Assembly: GCA_904502025.1 (NCBI GenBank)
Contig: CAJGDJ010000028.1
Span: 1-27,647, forward strand
DNA length: 27,647 nt
Source of the DNA: an uncultured Muribaculaceae bacterium
GTDB lineage: Bacteria > Bacteroidota > Bacteroidia > Bacteroidales > Muribaculaceae
Direction: 5' to 3'
Made by a program: the position numbers and the translations under genes. Shown here one piece after another: positions 14,316 to 23,807 of this stretch; position 1 is the first letter of the stretch, and each line of letters opens with the position of its first letter. The notes below the pieces were generated by a model. That model was not told where the DNA came from, ran no database searches, and was given only the letters and a program-made list of their open reading frames with translations.

Positions 14316-17300
14316 ATGAAACTAAAACATTTACTTCTTGCCGCATTGACGGCAACCCTCTCGTTGAGCGCATCGGCTGCAAATCCCAATGCAACGGTCA
14401 ATCAAGTGCGCATCTACATCAACCCCGGACACGGAACATATACTTCCGGTGACCGCCCAATGGCAACAATCAAACATGGTGCTGCAATGGCCGATACGGC
14501 CGGTTTTTATGAGTCAAACACCAATATGCAAAAAGCATATGGGTTGCTTGATAAGTTAAAGGAATATGGCGTGCCTTACGACAATTCAAAGCGGCCTACG
14601 TATTATACTGATGCTAATGGTAATAAGTATTGGCAGCAAAATAATATCCGTATGAGCCACGCCACAACCGGTGTTTCTCCAGAGTTGTCAGTCGTAGCAA
14701 CGGAAGCTCAAACGATGGATGCCGATGTATTTATCTCTATTCACTCAAATGCAAACCAAGGTGACGGAAATAACCCATCGGGACACACAAACTTCAATCA
14801 ACTCCTATTCCTTCATCGTGGATGGGACGGCGATCCATACGTTGCAGGAAGTTATGATATGGCAATGGCTTGTTGGAAACATGCTATCTCAAACAAACAC
14901 ATGCATTGGAACTGGCTTACTGACCCAAGATACCCATACGATGCAGGAAGTGCTAACTGGGGTAATGCTTCATCTTTCCCTGGACGTGTCTATTATCCAT
15001 CGGGCAAAGATGCCGATGGTAACCCATACTGGATTAAAGGTGACGTGAAATTTCAATATAATACCGACCGTAACAACTCATCATATACTCGCTATTATGG
15101 AGTATTAAATCACACAATCCCAGGTTTCTTGGTAGAGGGCTATGACCACACTTATCGCCCTGCGATGCACCGTGCTATGAACGATGATGTGTGTCGCCAT
15201 GAAGGTGAAATGTATGCTCGTGGTATCAATGATTACTTCGGTTGGGGCAAAAAAGATAGCTATGGTAAAATCTATGGTATCGTTCGCGACCAATCGGTTA
15301 CTATGAATCATACATATTGGTCGGTAATTCAAAATCCTACACGTGATGCTAATAAATACATTGACCCTATCGACAATAAAAAGCCTCTTAATAATGTGAC
15401 AGTTACGCTTTATAACTCAAATGGCGTTGCTGTTGACACTTATACTACCGATGATGAATGGAACGGTGCATATTTCTTTAAGAAAGTAGCTCCCGGCACA
15501 TATACAATCAAGCATTCTCTCAATGGATATAAAGAAGTTTCGCAAACTGTTACCGTTGTAGCCAACGAAACGAACTATATTGATATTGACATGCGCACCT
15601 ACTCTGCTGCTGATGCAGTGCAAGGTCATTATGCATATGGTCTAAAATTGACTAAGGTTGATGATGAAACTTATACTGCATCATTCAAGTCAACTGGAGC
15701 AATGAGCAATGGTAAAATTATCCTTACCAACACTTCAACAAAAGCACAAACTGTAATCCAAACTGGGTCAATCAGCAAAGGCTCAAACAATGTAACAATT
15801 GATGCAACTGAACTTGAAGATGGTGCAAACTATTCTTGGGCAGTAGCATTCGATAACCCTGCTTCTAATGGCTGCAATCTTGTCCAAAGCGATAATTCAA
15901 TTATTTATAATAATGGTTCTGCCGATGCTCGTATTGGTGTCGCTATCGATAACGACCAAACAAGTGCCAACTTTGGTACAATTTACACCTTGACGTCAAT
16001 GGGGCAAGGGTTGCAAAAATTCAACCCCGACTTCAGTAAGAATGGAGGTAAGTTAATCACTGGCATGTTTGGTAAAGACACCGACGCTTCTACAAGTTCA
16101 AATAAATTCTACCGTAGTAACCGTATTGAAGTAGAAAATGGTAAAGTTTATATTGCAAACTATGCCAACTATAACACTGGTATGTGGGAATATGACCCTG
16201 CCACAAATGCTTCACCTCGCAATATCACTAATGTTTATTACGAACGTGGTCTTGCATTCTATGGCGAAGGTTCTAGCCGCAAAGTGTTCTCTACTCATGA
16301 AAACAATCTTCAACGTTTCGACATTGGTACCGGAACATCATGGACTGCAAACAGCCCCACTAAAAGATATACTACTGCCGGCGTTATGGATAATGGTGAC
16401 GGAGATGTACTTGTTACCGACAAAGCTGTTTTCGTATCTCAAAATCGTTACGCAGGTAACAACCTTAGCCAAAACCCTGCCTTTGCGGTATTAGACCACG
16501 ATTTGAATCTCAAATACAAGTCAGATGCTATTAATGCGACCCTTAATGGTACAAGTAATGGTGGTATGGCAATTACTCCCGACTATAAAACATTTGCAAT
16601 AGCAGATGGTTACAATGAATCTACAAAAGCAGATATTAGTGTTCAAGTTTATAGCGTGACATGGAACGGAAGCACTCCTTCATTCACACATCAATACTCT
16701 ATTCCATTAAGTGGCACAAAATTAGTTGACCAAATGGAATTTGACTATGCCGGAAACCTTGTCGTAGCATCACGTCAACAAGGCCTTTTAATGTACGCTA
16801 TCAAAAATCCATCACGTCAAACTGTTACGAACGGTTCAGGAACAATCACTGGTGTCAATCCTCCTATACCTCTTTATATCGTAGGTAATAGCGATGTTAT
16901 TGGTAATTGGGACCCTGCAAAAGCTGTTGAACTTACCGACAATGGTAAAAACTATACAATTACGCTCAACGAAACTGTAACCGAGTTTAAGATTTCAACA
17001 GGTAAAGGTGAGACTTCAGGTGATTGGTCTGCATTCGATGCCGGCAACCTCACCAGCAACGATGCTATCACAAATGGTGGCACTATAAATTTGATAGCAC
17101 AACATTCTTATAACAATTTCGTTCTTCCATGGGCTGGTGTGTGGACTATCACAGTGGCAGGCGACCGTTCTACACTGACTGCAACAACTTCAACTCCTCA
17201 ACCGCTTCCTCCACTTTATATAGTAGGTAATAGCGATGCTATTGGTGCTTGGGAACCTACTAATGCAGTTGAATTTACCGATAATCACACTAATTACACC

Positions 17301-20300
17301 ATCTCACTTGATGCAAATGTAACAGCATTCAAGATTTCAACAAATAAGGGTGACTGGGAAACATTCAACAATGGCAACCTCACTCCAACCTCTACTATCA
17401 CAAATGGTAATACTGTAAATCTTGTTGCCGATAAAAATGGTGGCGATATCATTCTTCCATGGGAAGGCGTGTGGAACATCACAGTTGCTGACGACCTCAC
17501 TACATTGACTGCAACTACCACAACCCCTAACCCAAATCAAGGTCCCGAAATTGGAATCGAGCCTGAAGATGCTCCTAATCCCGATGCCGAGCCTGGTGAA
17601 ACCGAAGAAGCTGAAGATGCTAACGCCGAAGGTTATTTCGCTTATGAATTGTCATCTTCAAAGAGTGGTAATGAATATGTATTCAAGTTCCGTTCAACAG
17701 GTGCAAGAAAGAATGGTGTCATTGTTCTTACTCCTAAGTCAACTGGTAAAACAATTGAAATAAAGACTCCTATTGTAAAAGGGGCAAACGAAGTAAGAAT
17801 TAATGCCTACGACATTGCAACAGGTGACTACACTTGGGCTGTTAAAATTAATAATAGTGCAAATAGCACTGTAACGCAAGTTGGCTCTGTTGCAGGAGTA
17901 GCTTCTAATGGAGTGCGTCTCGGTCTTTCTATCGATAATGACCAAACAAGTGCTAATTTCGGTACTGTCTATACCATAACAGGTAAAGGTATTGGAGCTC
18001 AGAACTATTATCCTGAATTAACTACGAAAGGAAGTAAATATTTAGTAAATAAATTCCCAGGAACAAGAAGTAATTATTCTGTAAAATTAAAAGCGAATAG
18101 TGGTAAATTATATATCGCAGACTATGATAATGATGGTAATCAAGGTCTTTGGGTATGTAATTCAACAACCCCATCTAAGATGACTATATCTTCTGCTATT
18201 CAAGCCGGGGTTCGTGCTGTTGACTTTATTGGTACTGGTGCAAACAGAAAAATGTATCTTACCAGTTATACAACATATCATGCTTATAATGTTGGAACAT
18301 CTGATGCAGGAACAAGTACGGCGACCAGCTATGCCAGCGTTGGTAACAATTTGGTAAATGAAGGAGATGTTTTGGCAACCGATAATGGTATCTTTGTTTC
18401 GCAAAAACGATACAATGGAGGAAATACCGAGGACTATCCTATTTTTAGATATGTAGATGTCAATGGAAACATCATATTCTCTGGACACAACTTAAATAGT
18501 TATACCCAAGCGACCCAAGTGGGTGCTATGGCAATTACAACAGATAAGAAAATATTTGCTATCGTTGATGGTTGGAATGCTGATGCAAGTGGAAATGCTA
18601 TTGAAAAAGACCTTGAGGTTGATGTCTATAATCTATCATGGAATGGAAATACTCCTTCGTTCTCTTATCAATATTCAATTCCATTGAGTGGCACAAGACA
18701 AGTTGACCAAATGGCATTTGACCACGCAGGAAACTTGTATCTTGTATCTCTACAAAAAGGTCTTTTGAAATATGCTGTTAAGACATCTGCTCGTGTAACT
18801 ACAACTAATGCATTGTCATCATATACCATTACCGGTTTGGGTAGAGATATAGCTCCATCAAATGTAGTGGCAACTCGCAAATGTAATGGTGAGGGAAGCA
18901 ACACTGCTGCAGGCACTGTTGATGCCAATATTACATGGACCGGTGAAGCAGGTGAATTTAAGGTTTATTACCAAACAATGCGTCGTGATGAATCGGGCAA
19001 CCGTGTATATGACAATAACGGCACATGGGAAGAAGCCGGAACAGCAACTATAGCCTCAGGTTCTACTTCAGGCTCTTTCACTCACAAAAACCTTGCTCAC
19101 GGTGGTGATTATAACCGCATCTATAATTACAAGGTGGCTAACTATTATTCAGCAGCAAACTATGCAAGTGAAGTAAAATCAAAATCAATCTCAGGTAAAG
19201 GTCGCACCGTTACATCGGCTGCTCCGGTTGTGCCTGTGAATGTTAAATTGTCGCAACCTTCAACAGTGGTTGATGGTGTAACTCAATATTCATTAGACCT
19301 CAAACTCGACCTTTCACTCAATGAAGATGTGTTTAACTCAACACTTCTTGATGATAACGATGAATTGGTTACAGCCACAAAATATGTGATTGTGGTTGAT
19401 GAAGCGACAGCTAAGGCTCTTAATGCTGCATCAAATAAGGATAAAGTGGGACGATTCTATCAAGGTCCTGCAACAATGACAGCTAACAACTGTAATCACT
19501 TCACTATTAATGATTGGTATATGGTTGTTGACTTTGACGATGTAACCCCATCGGGCGACCTCTCAAAAGCTACTAAATCACTTGTGTGGAAGGATGTTGA
19601 TTTTGATTATACTTATAAAGCTCAAGTTTATACAAGTGCAGTGCGTACATTTAACTTCACTGCAAGTGCTCTTGAGTCGGCTACTTATAAAATTAATCTT
19701 CCATTAACAGAATGGAAAGCCAATAGCAATGACGGAGATGGAACAGGTAATGTTGCTGAAGCAATACCGGTGAAAGGTAATATCATTGAATCTCTTGCAG
19801 GGAATGAAGACTACCCAATGGGTACATTCCAAAAAATTGGTGATATTGAAAATCCAACAAACCCAATTTCAATTACCGAGGCTAACGTGATTGGTGCTAC
19901 CGGTTGTATCGATCCACTCCCTGTAACCGACGATGTATTAAATGAGTGGGATATCACTTACACTTTGATTCTTAAAGATAAAGAAGGTAATGTGATTAGC
20001 GAAGCTGTTCAAGAAAGCAGTACAACTAACAAAGCGTTGTATTCAAATACTCAAAAACGTATAGTTGACATTCTCGGTCTTAATGTAGGTCGCGATGAAA
20101 CAACATCACCTGACGGTCGTGTTCGTTATACATACAATGCCGAAAAGAACGAAAACTACACATTAATTGTTCGCACTACTTATCGCAAAACTGTTGATGG
20201 CAAATTAGTTGAAAAGACAAGTGAAAGCGAAGCGCCTATCGCTGTTAATCCTGAGTTCCCAACCCCTGAATTAGATGTATATAATTGTCCAGGATATGTG

Positions 20301-21197
20301 TTCTTAGAAGAATCTACACACTGGGATGAAAAAGCAAATGTTGAAGGTGATGATGATGACTATGGTGCTTACTTCAAATACTTCTACGACGTTGCAATGG
20401 ATATCAAATGGCAAGAATTTAATGATAATCTTGTGCGTTATATGGGTTATTATAGTAAGTCAGATAAAGGTTGGGAATGTGTTGGTCACCCGGTGGAATC
20501 AAACATTTGGACTCCATACCAAGCTGCATCAATTTTAACTGACGAAGTTGTAGGACGTTACAATAATCGTATCACCAATAATCAAAAAGATTTCTCTAAA
20601 AATCAACTTAGAGGTATTGGTTATACCGGAACTGAAAACTGGTCGGCATTAGCCACTGAAGCAGGACATTTCCCTATAAAGGTACACTACGTGTGGGCTG
20701 GAAATGAAAAATTAACAAATAAAGCGAATGCCAAAATTCAATGGGAATTAAGTGCTAACTATCCTGTGGTTATCTATGATGAGCCAATAATCAAAGTAAG
20801 TTCTACTTATCAAGAAGGAGTTCATGACATTTCTGCACCACTCACTCGCAATGCAGTAAGTGGAAAAGATATGTATGTCATCACTACAACCAACCAGGAT
20901 TATAGAGATTTAGAGATGGATGGTATTATTGAAGTAAAAGACGAGATTACCACTGGTGTAGAAGATGTGAATGTGGCTAAAGGCACATTGCGTCTCTATC
21001 CTAACCCTGCTAATAGTGTGGTAACGCTTCAAGCATGGACTGTGCTTGATGATGTGAAGGTATTCACTATCGATGGTCAGTTGGTGAAAGAATTTGAAGC
21101 TGATGACACTCGCGTGAAGTTTAATGTTAGCGACCTCCCAACAGGCGTTTACATCATCCACGCAGCAGGTGCAACAACTCGCATGATTAAGAAATAA
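14316..21197 (+). CDS. Giant secreted N-acetylmuramoyl-L-alanine amidase (amidase_3) with repeat modules and T9SS tail
   Basis: 2293 residues from MKLKHLLLAALTATLSLSASA, a clear signal peptide; an in-frame ATG 18 codons earlier was rejected because it puts polar residues before it. The amidase_3 zinc site is complete: INPGHG (His39), FYESNTN (Glu66), SIHSNA (His143), and FLVEGYDHTY supplies the catalytic Glu274. Such enzymes cut the bond between muramic acid and L-alanine. Then: carboxypeptidase-regulatory-like sandwich (about 353-430), Ig-like module (436-533), propeller-like module (535-837), two SusE/F-like carbohydrate-binding domains (853-1072), acidic linker (1076-1105), second Ig-like (1106-1195) and propeller-like module (1196-1497), FN3-like domain (about 1511-1637), an unassigned 570-residue stretch, and a T9SS type A sorting domain (about 2218-2293; LYPNPANSVV, LPTGVYIIHA). 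It should be exported and released or surface-anchored by the type IX system. A terminator follows. Confidence 0.88.
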   Translation: MKLKHLLLAALTATLSLSASAANPNATVNQVRIYINPGHGTYTSGDRPMATIKHGAAMADTAGFYESNTNMQKAYGLLDKLKEYGVPYDNSKRPTYYTDANGNKYWQQNNIRMSHATTGVSPELSVVATEAQTMDADVFISIHSNANQGDGNNPSGHTNFNQLLFLHRGWDGDPYVAGSYDMAMACWKHAISNKHMHWNWLTDPRYPYDAGSANWGNASSFPGRVYYPSGKDADGNPYWIKGDVKFQYNTDRNNSSYTRYYGVLNHTIPGFLVEGYDHTYRPAMHRAMNDDVCRHEGEMYARGINDYFGWGKKDSYGKIYGIVRDQSVTMNHTYWSVIQNPTRDANKYIDPIDNKKPLNNVTVTLYNSNGVAVDTYTTDDEWNGAYFFKKVAPGTYTIKHSLNGYKEVSQTVTVVANETNYIDIDMRTYSAADAVQGHYAYGLKLTKVDDETYTASFKSTGAMSNGKIILTNTSTKAQTVIQTGSISKGSNNVTIDATELEDGANYSWAVAFDNPASNGCNLVQSDNSIIYNNGSADARIGVAIDNDQTSANFGTIYTLTSMGQGLQKFNPDFSKNGGKLITGMFGKDTDASTSSNKFYRSNRIEVENGKVYIANYANYNTGMWEYDPATNASPRNITNVYYERGLAFYGEGSSRKVFSTHENNLQRFDIGTGTSWTANSPTKRYTTAGVMDNGDGDVLVTDKAVFVSQNRYAGNNLSQNPAFAVLDHDLNLKYKSDAINATLNGTSNGGMAITPDYKTFAIADGYNESTKADISVQVYSVTWNGSTPSFTHQYSIPLSGTKLVDQMEFDYAGNLVVASRQQGLLMYAIKNPSRQTVTNGSGTITGVNPPIPLYIVGNSDVIGNWDPAKAVELTDNGKNYTITLNETVTEFKISTGKGETSGDWSAFDAGNLTSNDAITNGGTINLIAQHSYNNFVLPWAGVWTITVAGDRSTLTATTSTPQPLPPLYIVGNSDAIGAWEPTNAVEFTDNHTNYTISLDANVTAFKISTNKGDWETFNNGNLTPTSTITNGNTVNLVADKNGGDIILPWEGVWNITVADDLTTLTATTTTPNPNQGPEIGIEPEDAPNPDAEPGETEEAEDANAEGYFAYELSSSKSGNEYVFKFRSTGARKNGVIVLTPKSTGKTIEIKTPIVKGANEVRINAYDIATGDYTWAVKINNSANSTVTQVGSVAGVASNGVRLGLSIDNDQTSANFGTVYTITGKGIGAQNYYPELTTKGSKYLVNKFPGTRSNYSVKLKANSGKLYIADYDNDGNQGLWVCNSTTPSKMTISSAIQAGVRAVDFIGTGANRKMYLTSYTTYHAYNVGTSDAGTSTATSYASVGNNLVNEGDVLATDNGIFVSQKRYNGGNTEDYPIFRYVDVNGNIIFSGHNLNSYTQATQVGAMAITTDKKIFAIVDGWNADASGNAIEKDLEVDVYNLSWNGNTPSFSYQYSIPLSGTRQVDQMAFDHAGNLYLVSLQKGLLKYAVKTSARVTTTNALSSYTITGLGRDIAPSNVVATRKCNGEGSNTAAGTVDANITWTGEAGEFKVYYQTMRRDESGNRVYDNNGTWEEAGTATIASGSTSGSFTHKNLAHGGDYNRIYNYKVANYYSAANYASEVKSKSISGKGRTVTSAAPVVPVNVKLSQPSTVVDGVTQYSLDLKLDLSLNEDVFNSTLLDDNDELVTATKYVIVVDEATAKALNAASNKDKVGRFYQGPATMTANNCNHFTINDWYMVVDFDDVTPSGDLSKATKSLVWKDVDFDYTYKAQVYTSAVRTFNFTASALESATYKINLPLTEWKANSNDGDGTGNVAEAIPVKGNIIESLAGNEDYPMGTFQKIGDIENPTNPISITEANVIGATGCIDPLPVTDDVLNEWDITYTLILKDKEGNVISEAVQESSTTNKALYSNTQKRIVDILGLNVGRDETTSPDGRVRYTYNAEKNENYTLIVRTTYRKTVDGKLVEKTSESEAPIAVNPEFPTPELDVYNCPGYVFLEESTHWDEKANVEGDDDDYGAYFKYFYDVAMDIKWQEFNDNLVRYMGYYSKSDKGWECVGHPVESNIWTPYQAASILTDEVVGRYNNRITNNQKDFSKNQLRGIGYTGTENWSALATEAGHFPIKVHYVWAGNEKLTNKANAKIQWELSANYPVVIYDEPIIKVSSTYQEGVHDISAPLTRNAVSGKDMYVITTTNQDYRDLEMDGIIEVKDEITTGVEDVNVAKGTLRLYPNPANSVVTLQAWTVLDDVKVFTIDGQLVKEFEADDTRVKFNVSDLPTGVYIIHAAGATTRMIKK
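15918..16826 (+). repeat. Propeller-like module, copy A1
   Basis: Copy 1 inside the first amidase, starting SADARIGVAID and ending YAIKNPSRQT. About 909 nt. It is much closer at DNA level to the module at 26156-27067 in the second amidase (roughly 85-90 percent by eye over long stretches) than to the second copy in its own gene. Confidence 0.8.
16872..17534 (+). repeat. Tandem 342-nt repeat encoding two SusE/F-like domains
   Basis: Units start at 16872 and 17214, both encoding LYIVGNSD, then IG.W, TDN..NYTI, FKIST, and W.G.W.ITVA..LT. The period is 342 nt (114 codons). The domain resembles starch-binding SusE/SusF repeats, so it may bind glycan; the ligand is not shown. The unit is absent from the equivalent place in the second amidase. 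Confidence 0.8.
17901..18806 (+). repeat. Propeller-like module, copy A2 (diverged)
   Basis: Second copy inside the first amidase (SNGVRLGLSIDNDQTSANFG at its start, LLKYAVKTSARVT at its end). The protein frame is alignable with copy A1 throughout, but many positions differ, and the DNA is visibly less similar. Confidence 0.75.
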
Positions 21198-21229
21198 TTT
21201 GTTTCATAAATATTTTGGTTTTGAATTGC

Positions 21230-21269
21230 AAGGGCATTGCCGAGATGGCAATGCCCCTTGTGTTTTTTT
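21230..21269 (+). terminator. Rho-independent terminator after the first giant amidase
   Basis: Stem GGGCATTGCC (21232-21241) / GGCAATGCCC (21247-21256), loop GAGAT, followed by CTTGTGTTTTTTTA. Perfect 10-bp stem plus a T tract, 33 bp after the stop codon. Confidence 0.93.
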
Positions 21270-21420
21270 AGAGTAAAGGGAATTTATAGAAGTTCCCTAA
21301 ATATACTCCGACAGACGAAAAAAGTGGCTATTTGAGTTGAAAATATCAACAGCGAAGAGCTTTATTGTCGCTATCAATAAAATTTACGCATAATGAATTA
21401 CCCCATTCTAAATTATTTTA

Positions 21421-21428
21421 TAACTTTG
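21421..21428 (+). promoter_or_regulatory. Predicted -7 box for nadB
   Basis: TAACTTTG matches TAnnTTTG; a TTA (21398-21400) sits 20 nt upstream in place of TTG. Start near 21434, leaving a leader of about 22 nt to the ATG at 21456. Confidence 0.55.
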
Positions 21429-21455
21429 TGGTTATAAAAATAAAGGGGTAAGGAT

Positions 21456-23051
21456 ATGACTTACGAATATGATTATCTTGTTATAGGTTCCGGCATTGCC
21501 GGTATGAGTTTTGCACTCAAAGTAGCACACACAGGGCGTGTGGCGTTGGTATGTAAAACAAAACTTCCCGAAGCCAACACTTATTTGGCACAAGGAGGTG
21601 TGGCATCGGTTACAAACTTCAAAGTCGATAATTTTGAAAAACATATCGAAGATACAATGATTGCCGGCGACTGGTTAAGCGACCCCGAAGCTGTAAAAAA
21701 GGTTGTTACCGAAGCTCCCAATGAAATAAATGCACTGATAAATTGGGGCGTAAACTTCGATAAAAACGAAGATGGCGAGTTTGACCTTCACAAAGAGGGC
21801 GGACACAGTGAGTTTCGCATTCTACATCATCAAGACAACACCGGAGCCGAGATACAAGAAAGCCTCATTGCTGCCGTAAAGAAAAACCCTAATATCGATG
21901 TATTTGAAGATCATTTTGCGATTGAAATAATCACACAACACCATTTGGGCCGCATAGTTACTCGTCGCACAAGCGATGTTACTTGTTATGGTGCATATAT
22001 TCTCAATCCCGAAAACGGCAAAGTTGACACATTCAAGGCAAGAATTACCGTAATGGCAACAGGAGGTATAGGTGCTGTATATAAGACCACAACCAACCCC
22101 CTAATCGCGACAGGCGACGGCATTGCAATGGTTTATCGAGCCAAAGGAACTGTGCAAGACATGGAATTTGTGCAATTCCACCCCACTGCACTTTACCACC
22201 CCGGCGACCGACCATCATTCCTCATTACCGAGGCTATGCGTGGCTATGGTGCTGTGCTTCGCAATATTCGTGGCAAAGAATTTATGCATAGATACGACCC
22301 TCGTCTATCGCTCGCACCTCGCGATATTGTAGCTCGTGCCATCGACAGTGAGATGAAACGCCATGGCGATGACCATGTGTATCTCGATGTTACGCACAAA
22401 GACCCTGAAGAAACAAAGAAACATTTCCCCAATATATATCGCAAATGTCTATCGCTTGGCATCGATATAACCAAAGATTATATCCCTGTAGCCCCTGCCG
22501 CTCACTACTTGTGTGGGGGGATTAAAGTTGACTCTAACGCTGAGTCATCAATCAAACGACTATATGCCGTTGGCGAATGTGCTTGTACGGGGCTTCATGG
22601 AGGAAATCGCTTAGCATCAAACTCTCTCATCGAGGCTGTTGTATATGCCCAAGCCGCAGCAGTGCATGCTATGGAAATGGTAAATCACTATTCTTTCCGT
22701 AACGACATTCCCGAATGGAACGACGAAGGGACAAGATTACCCGAGGAGATGGTGCTGATTACGCAAAGCATCAAGGAAGTAAACCAAATTATGAGTACCT
22801 ACGTGGGGATTGTTCGCTCCGACATTCGTTTGAACCGAGCGTGGAATCGACTCGACCTTCTATATGAAGAAACCGAACGGCTTTTCAAACGCTCAACTGC
22901 TTCGCGCGAAATATGTGAGCTTCGCAACATCATTAATGTGGGGTATCTCATTATGCGTCAAGCAAAAGAGCGAAAAGAATCGCGTGGACTTCATTATACA
23001 ATTGACTACCCTCACGCCGACACAAATAAATGTCACAGTTCCGACTCTTAA
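21456..23051 (+). CDS. nadB: L-aspartate oxidase
   Basis: 531 residues. NadB oxidises L-aspartate to iminoaspartate with FAD, the first step of de novo NAD synthesis. Visible: the FAD-binding Rossmann start YLVIGSGIAGMSFAL (about 7-21), QGGVAS (about 47), HSEFRILHHQDNTGAEIQ (about 117-134), EFVQFHPTALYHPGDRPSFL (about 231-250), EAMRGYGAVLRN and DPRLSLAPRDIVARAI (capping domain and active-site arginine), HYLCGGIKVD and GECACTGLHGGNRLASNSL (C-terminal part of the FAD site). Length is usual for the family. No nadA or nadC is next to it here. Its last 22 bp overlap the start of the DUF4294 gene. Confidence 0.96.
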   Translation: MTYEYDYLVIGSGIAGMSFALKVAHTGRVALVCKTKLPEANTYLAQGGVASVTNFKVDNFEKHIEDTMIAGDWLSDPEAVKKVVTEAPNEINALINWGVNFDKNEDGEFDLHKEGGHSEFRILHHQDNTGAEIQESLIAAVKKNPNIDVFEDHFAIEIITQHHLGRIVTRRTSDVTCYGAYILNPENGKVDTFKARITVMATGGIGAVYKTTTNPLIATGDGIAMVYRAKGTVQDMEFVQFHPTALYHPGDRPSFLITEAMRGYGAVLRNIRGKEFMHRYDPRLSLAPRDIVARAIDSEMKRHGDDHVYLDVTHKDPEETKKHFPNIYRKCLSLGIDITKDYIPVAPAAHYLCGGIKVDSNAESSIKRLYAVGECACTGLHGGNRLASNSLIEAVVYAQAAAVHAMEMVNHYSFRNDIPEWNDEGTRLPEEMVLITQSIKEVNQIMSTYVGIVRSDIRLNRAWNRLDLLYEETERLFKRSTASREICELRNIINVGYLIMRQAKERKESRGLHYTIDYPHADTNKCHSSDS

Positions 23052-23674
23052 TTATACTAATTGGAACGCTCTTGTGTTCAATCACTGCTTTTGCACAAGA
23101 AGAATTTGACCCTAATGCCAACTCTGAATTAGGGACAGGGGTAAAACGTTTTTTTGTAGGTGAGTATCATTTTGTTGATGAGGAGGGCGACTCTGTGATG
23201 ATGGTTGTGCTTCGCGACCTTTATTGCTTCCCAAAACTCAAATTCAAAAATAAAAAAGAAGAAGAATTCTATTGGCGTACGGTAAGAGATGTGCGAAAAG
23301 CTCTCCCGTATGCACATCTAATTTGTGAAACTCTTCTTGAAACATACGAATATATTGAGACATTTCCCACTCAAAAAGAGCGAGAAGACTATCTCAAAAA
23401 GATGGAAGGAGCTTTATTTAAGCAATATAAACCTCATCTCAAAAAGTTCACACGTAGGCAAGCCAAGATACTTGTTAAGCTCATTCGTCGAGAGACGAAT
23501 CAATCGTCCTACGACATCGTTAAGGCTTTTCTTGGAAGCTTTCGTGCCGGATTTTGGCAGATGTTTGGTAATTTATTTGGTGTCAGTCTCAAAGGGAAGT
23601 TCGAGCCTAACAAAAACCGCGAAGATGCGATGATTGAACGCATAGCGTGCCTCATTGAAAATGGTCGTTTGTGA
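23030..23674 (+). CDS. DUF4294-type secreted protein
   Basis: 214 residues with a signal peptide (MSQFRLLIILIGTLLCSITAFA). The body contains DLYCFPKLKFKNKKEEEFYW, VRDVRKALPYAHLICETLLE, KKMEGALFKQYKPHLKKF and RRQAKILVKLIRRETNQSSY, the pattern of the DUF4294 family, found in Bacteroidota. It is basic, helical and probably periplasmic; its function is unknown. The start codon lies inside the end of nadB in another frame, so translation is probably coupled. Confidence 0.85.
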   Translation: MSQFRLLIILIGTLLCSITAFAQEEFDPNANSELGTGVKRFFVGEYHFVDEEGDSVMMVVLRDLYCFPKLKFKNKKEEEFYWRTVRDVRKALPYAHLICETLLETYEYIETFPTQKEREDYLKKMEGALFKQYKPHLKKFTRRQAKILVKLIRRETNQSSYDIVKAFLGSFRAGFWQMFGNLFGVSLKGKFEPNKNREDAMIERIACLIENGRL

Positions 23675-23744
23675 GTTTGACGTATATGCACCATCTTTGC
23701 TTGTTAAATTTGCCGAATTATAGCATATTTACCTTTATTTTTAT

Positions 23745-23752
23745 TATTTTTG
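23745..23752 (+). promoter_or_regulatory. Predicted -7 box for the PD40-amidase operon
   Basis: TATTTTTG matches TAnnTTTG in a very T-rich stretch, so the match is not very specific, and no TTG is found at the right distance. Start near 23758 would give a 50-nt leader. Confidence 0.4.
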
Positions 23753-23807
23753 CAGTTTAATTATCACATTTAATACAAATTTACTAACTCAATAACCCTA
23801 TTAACCC

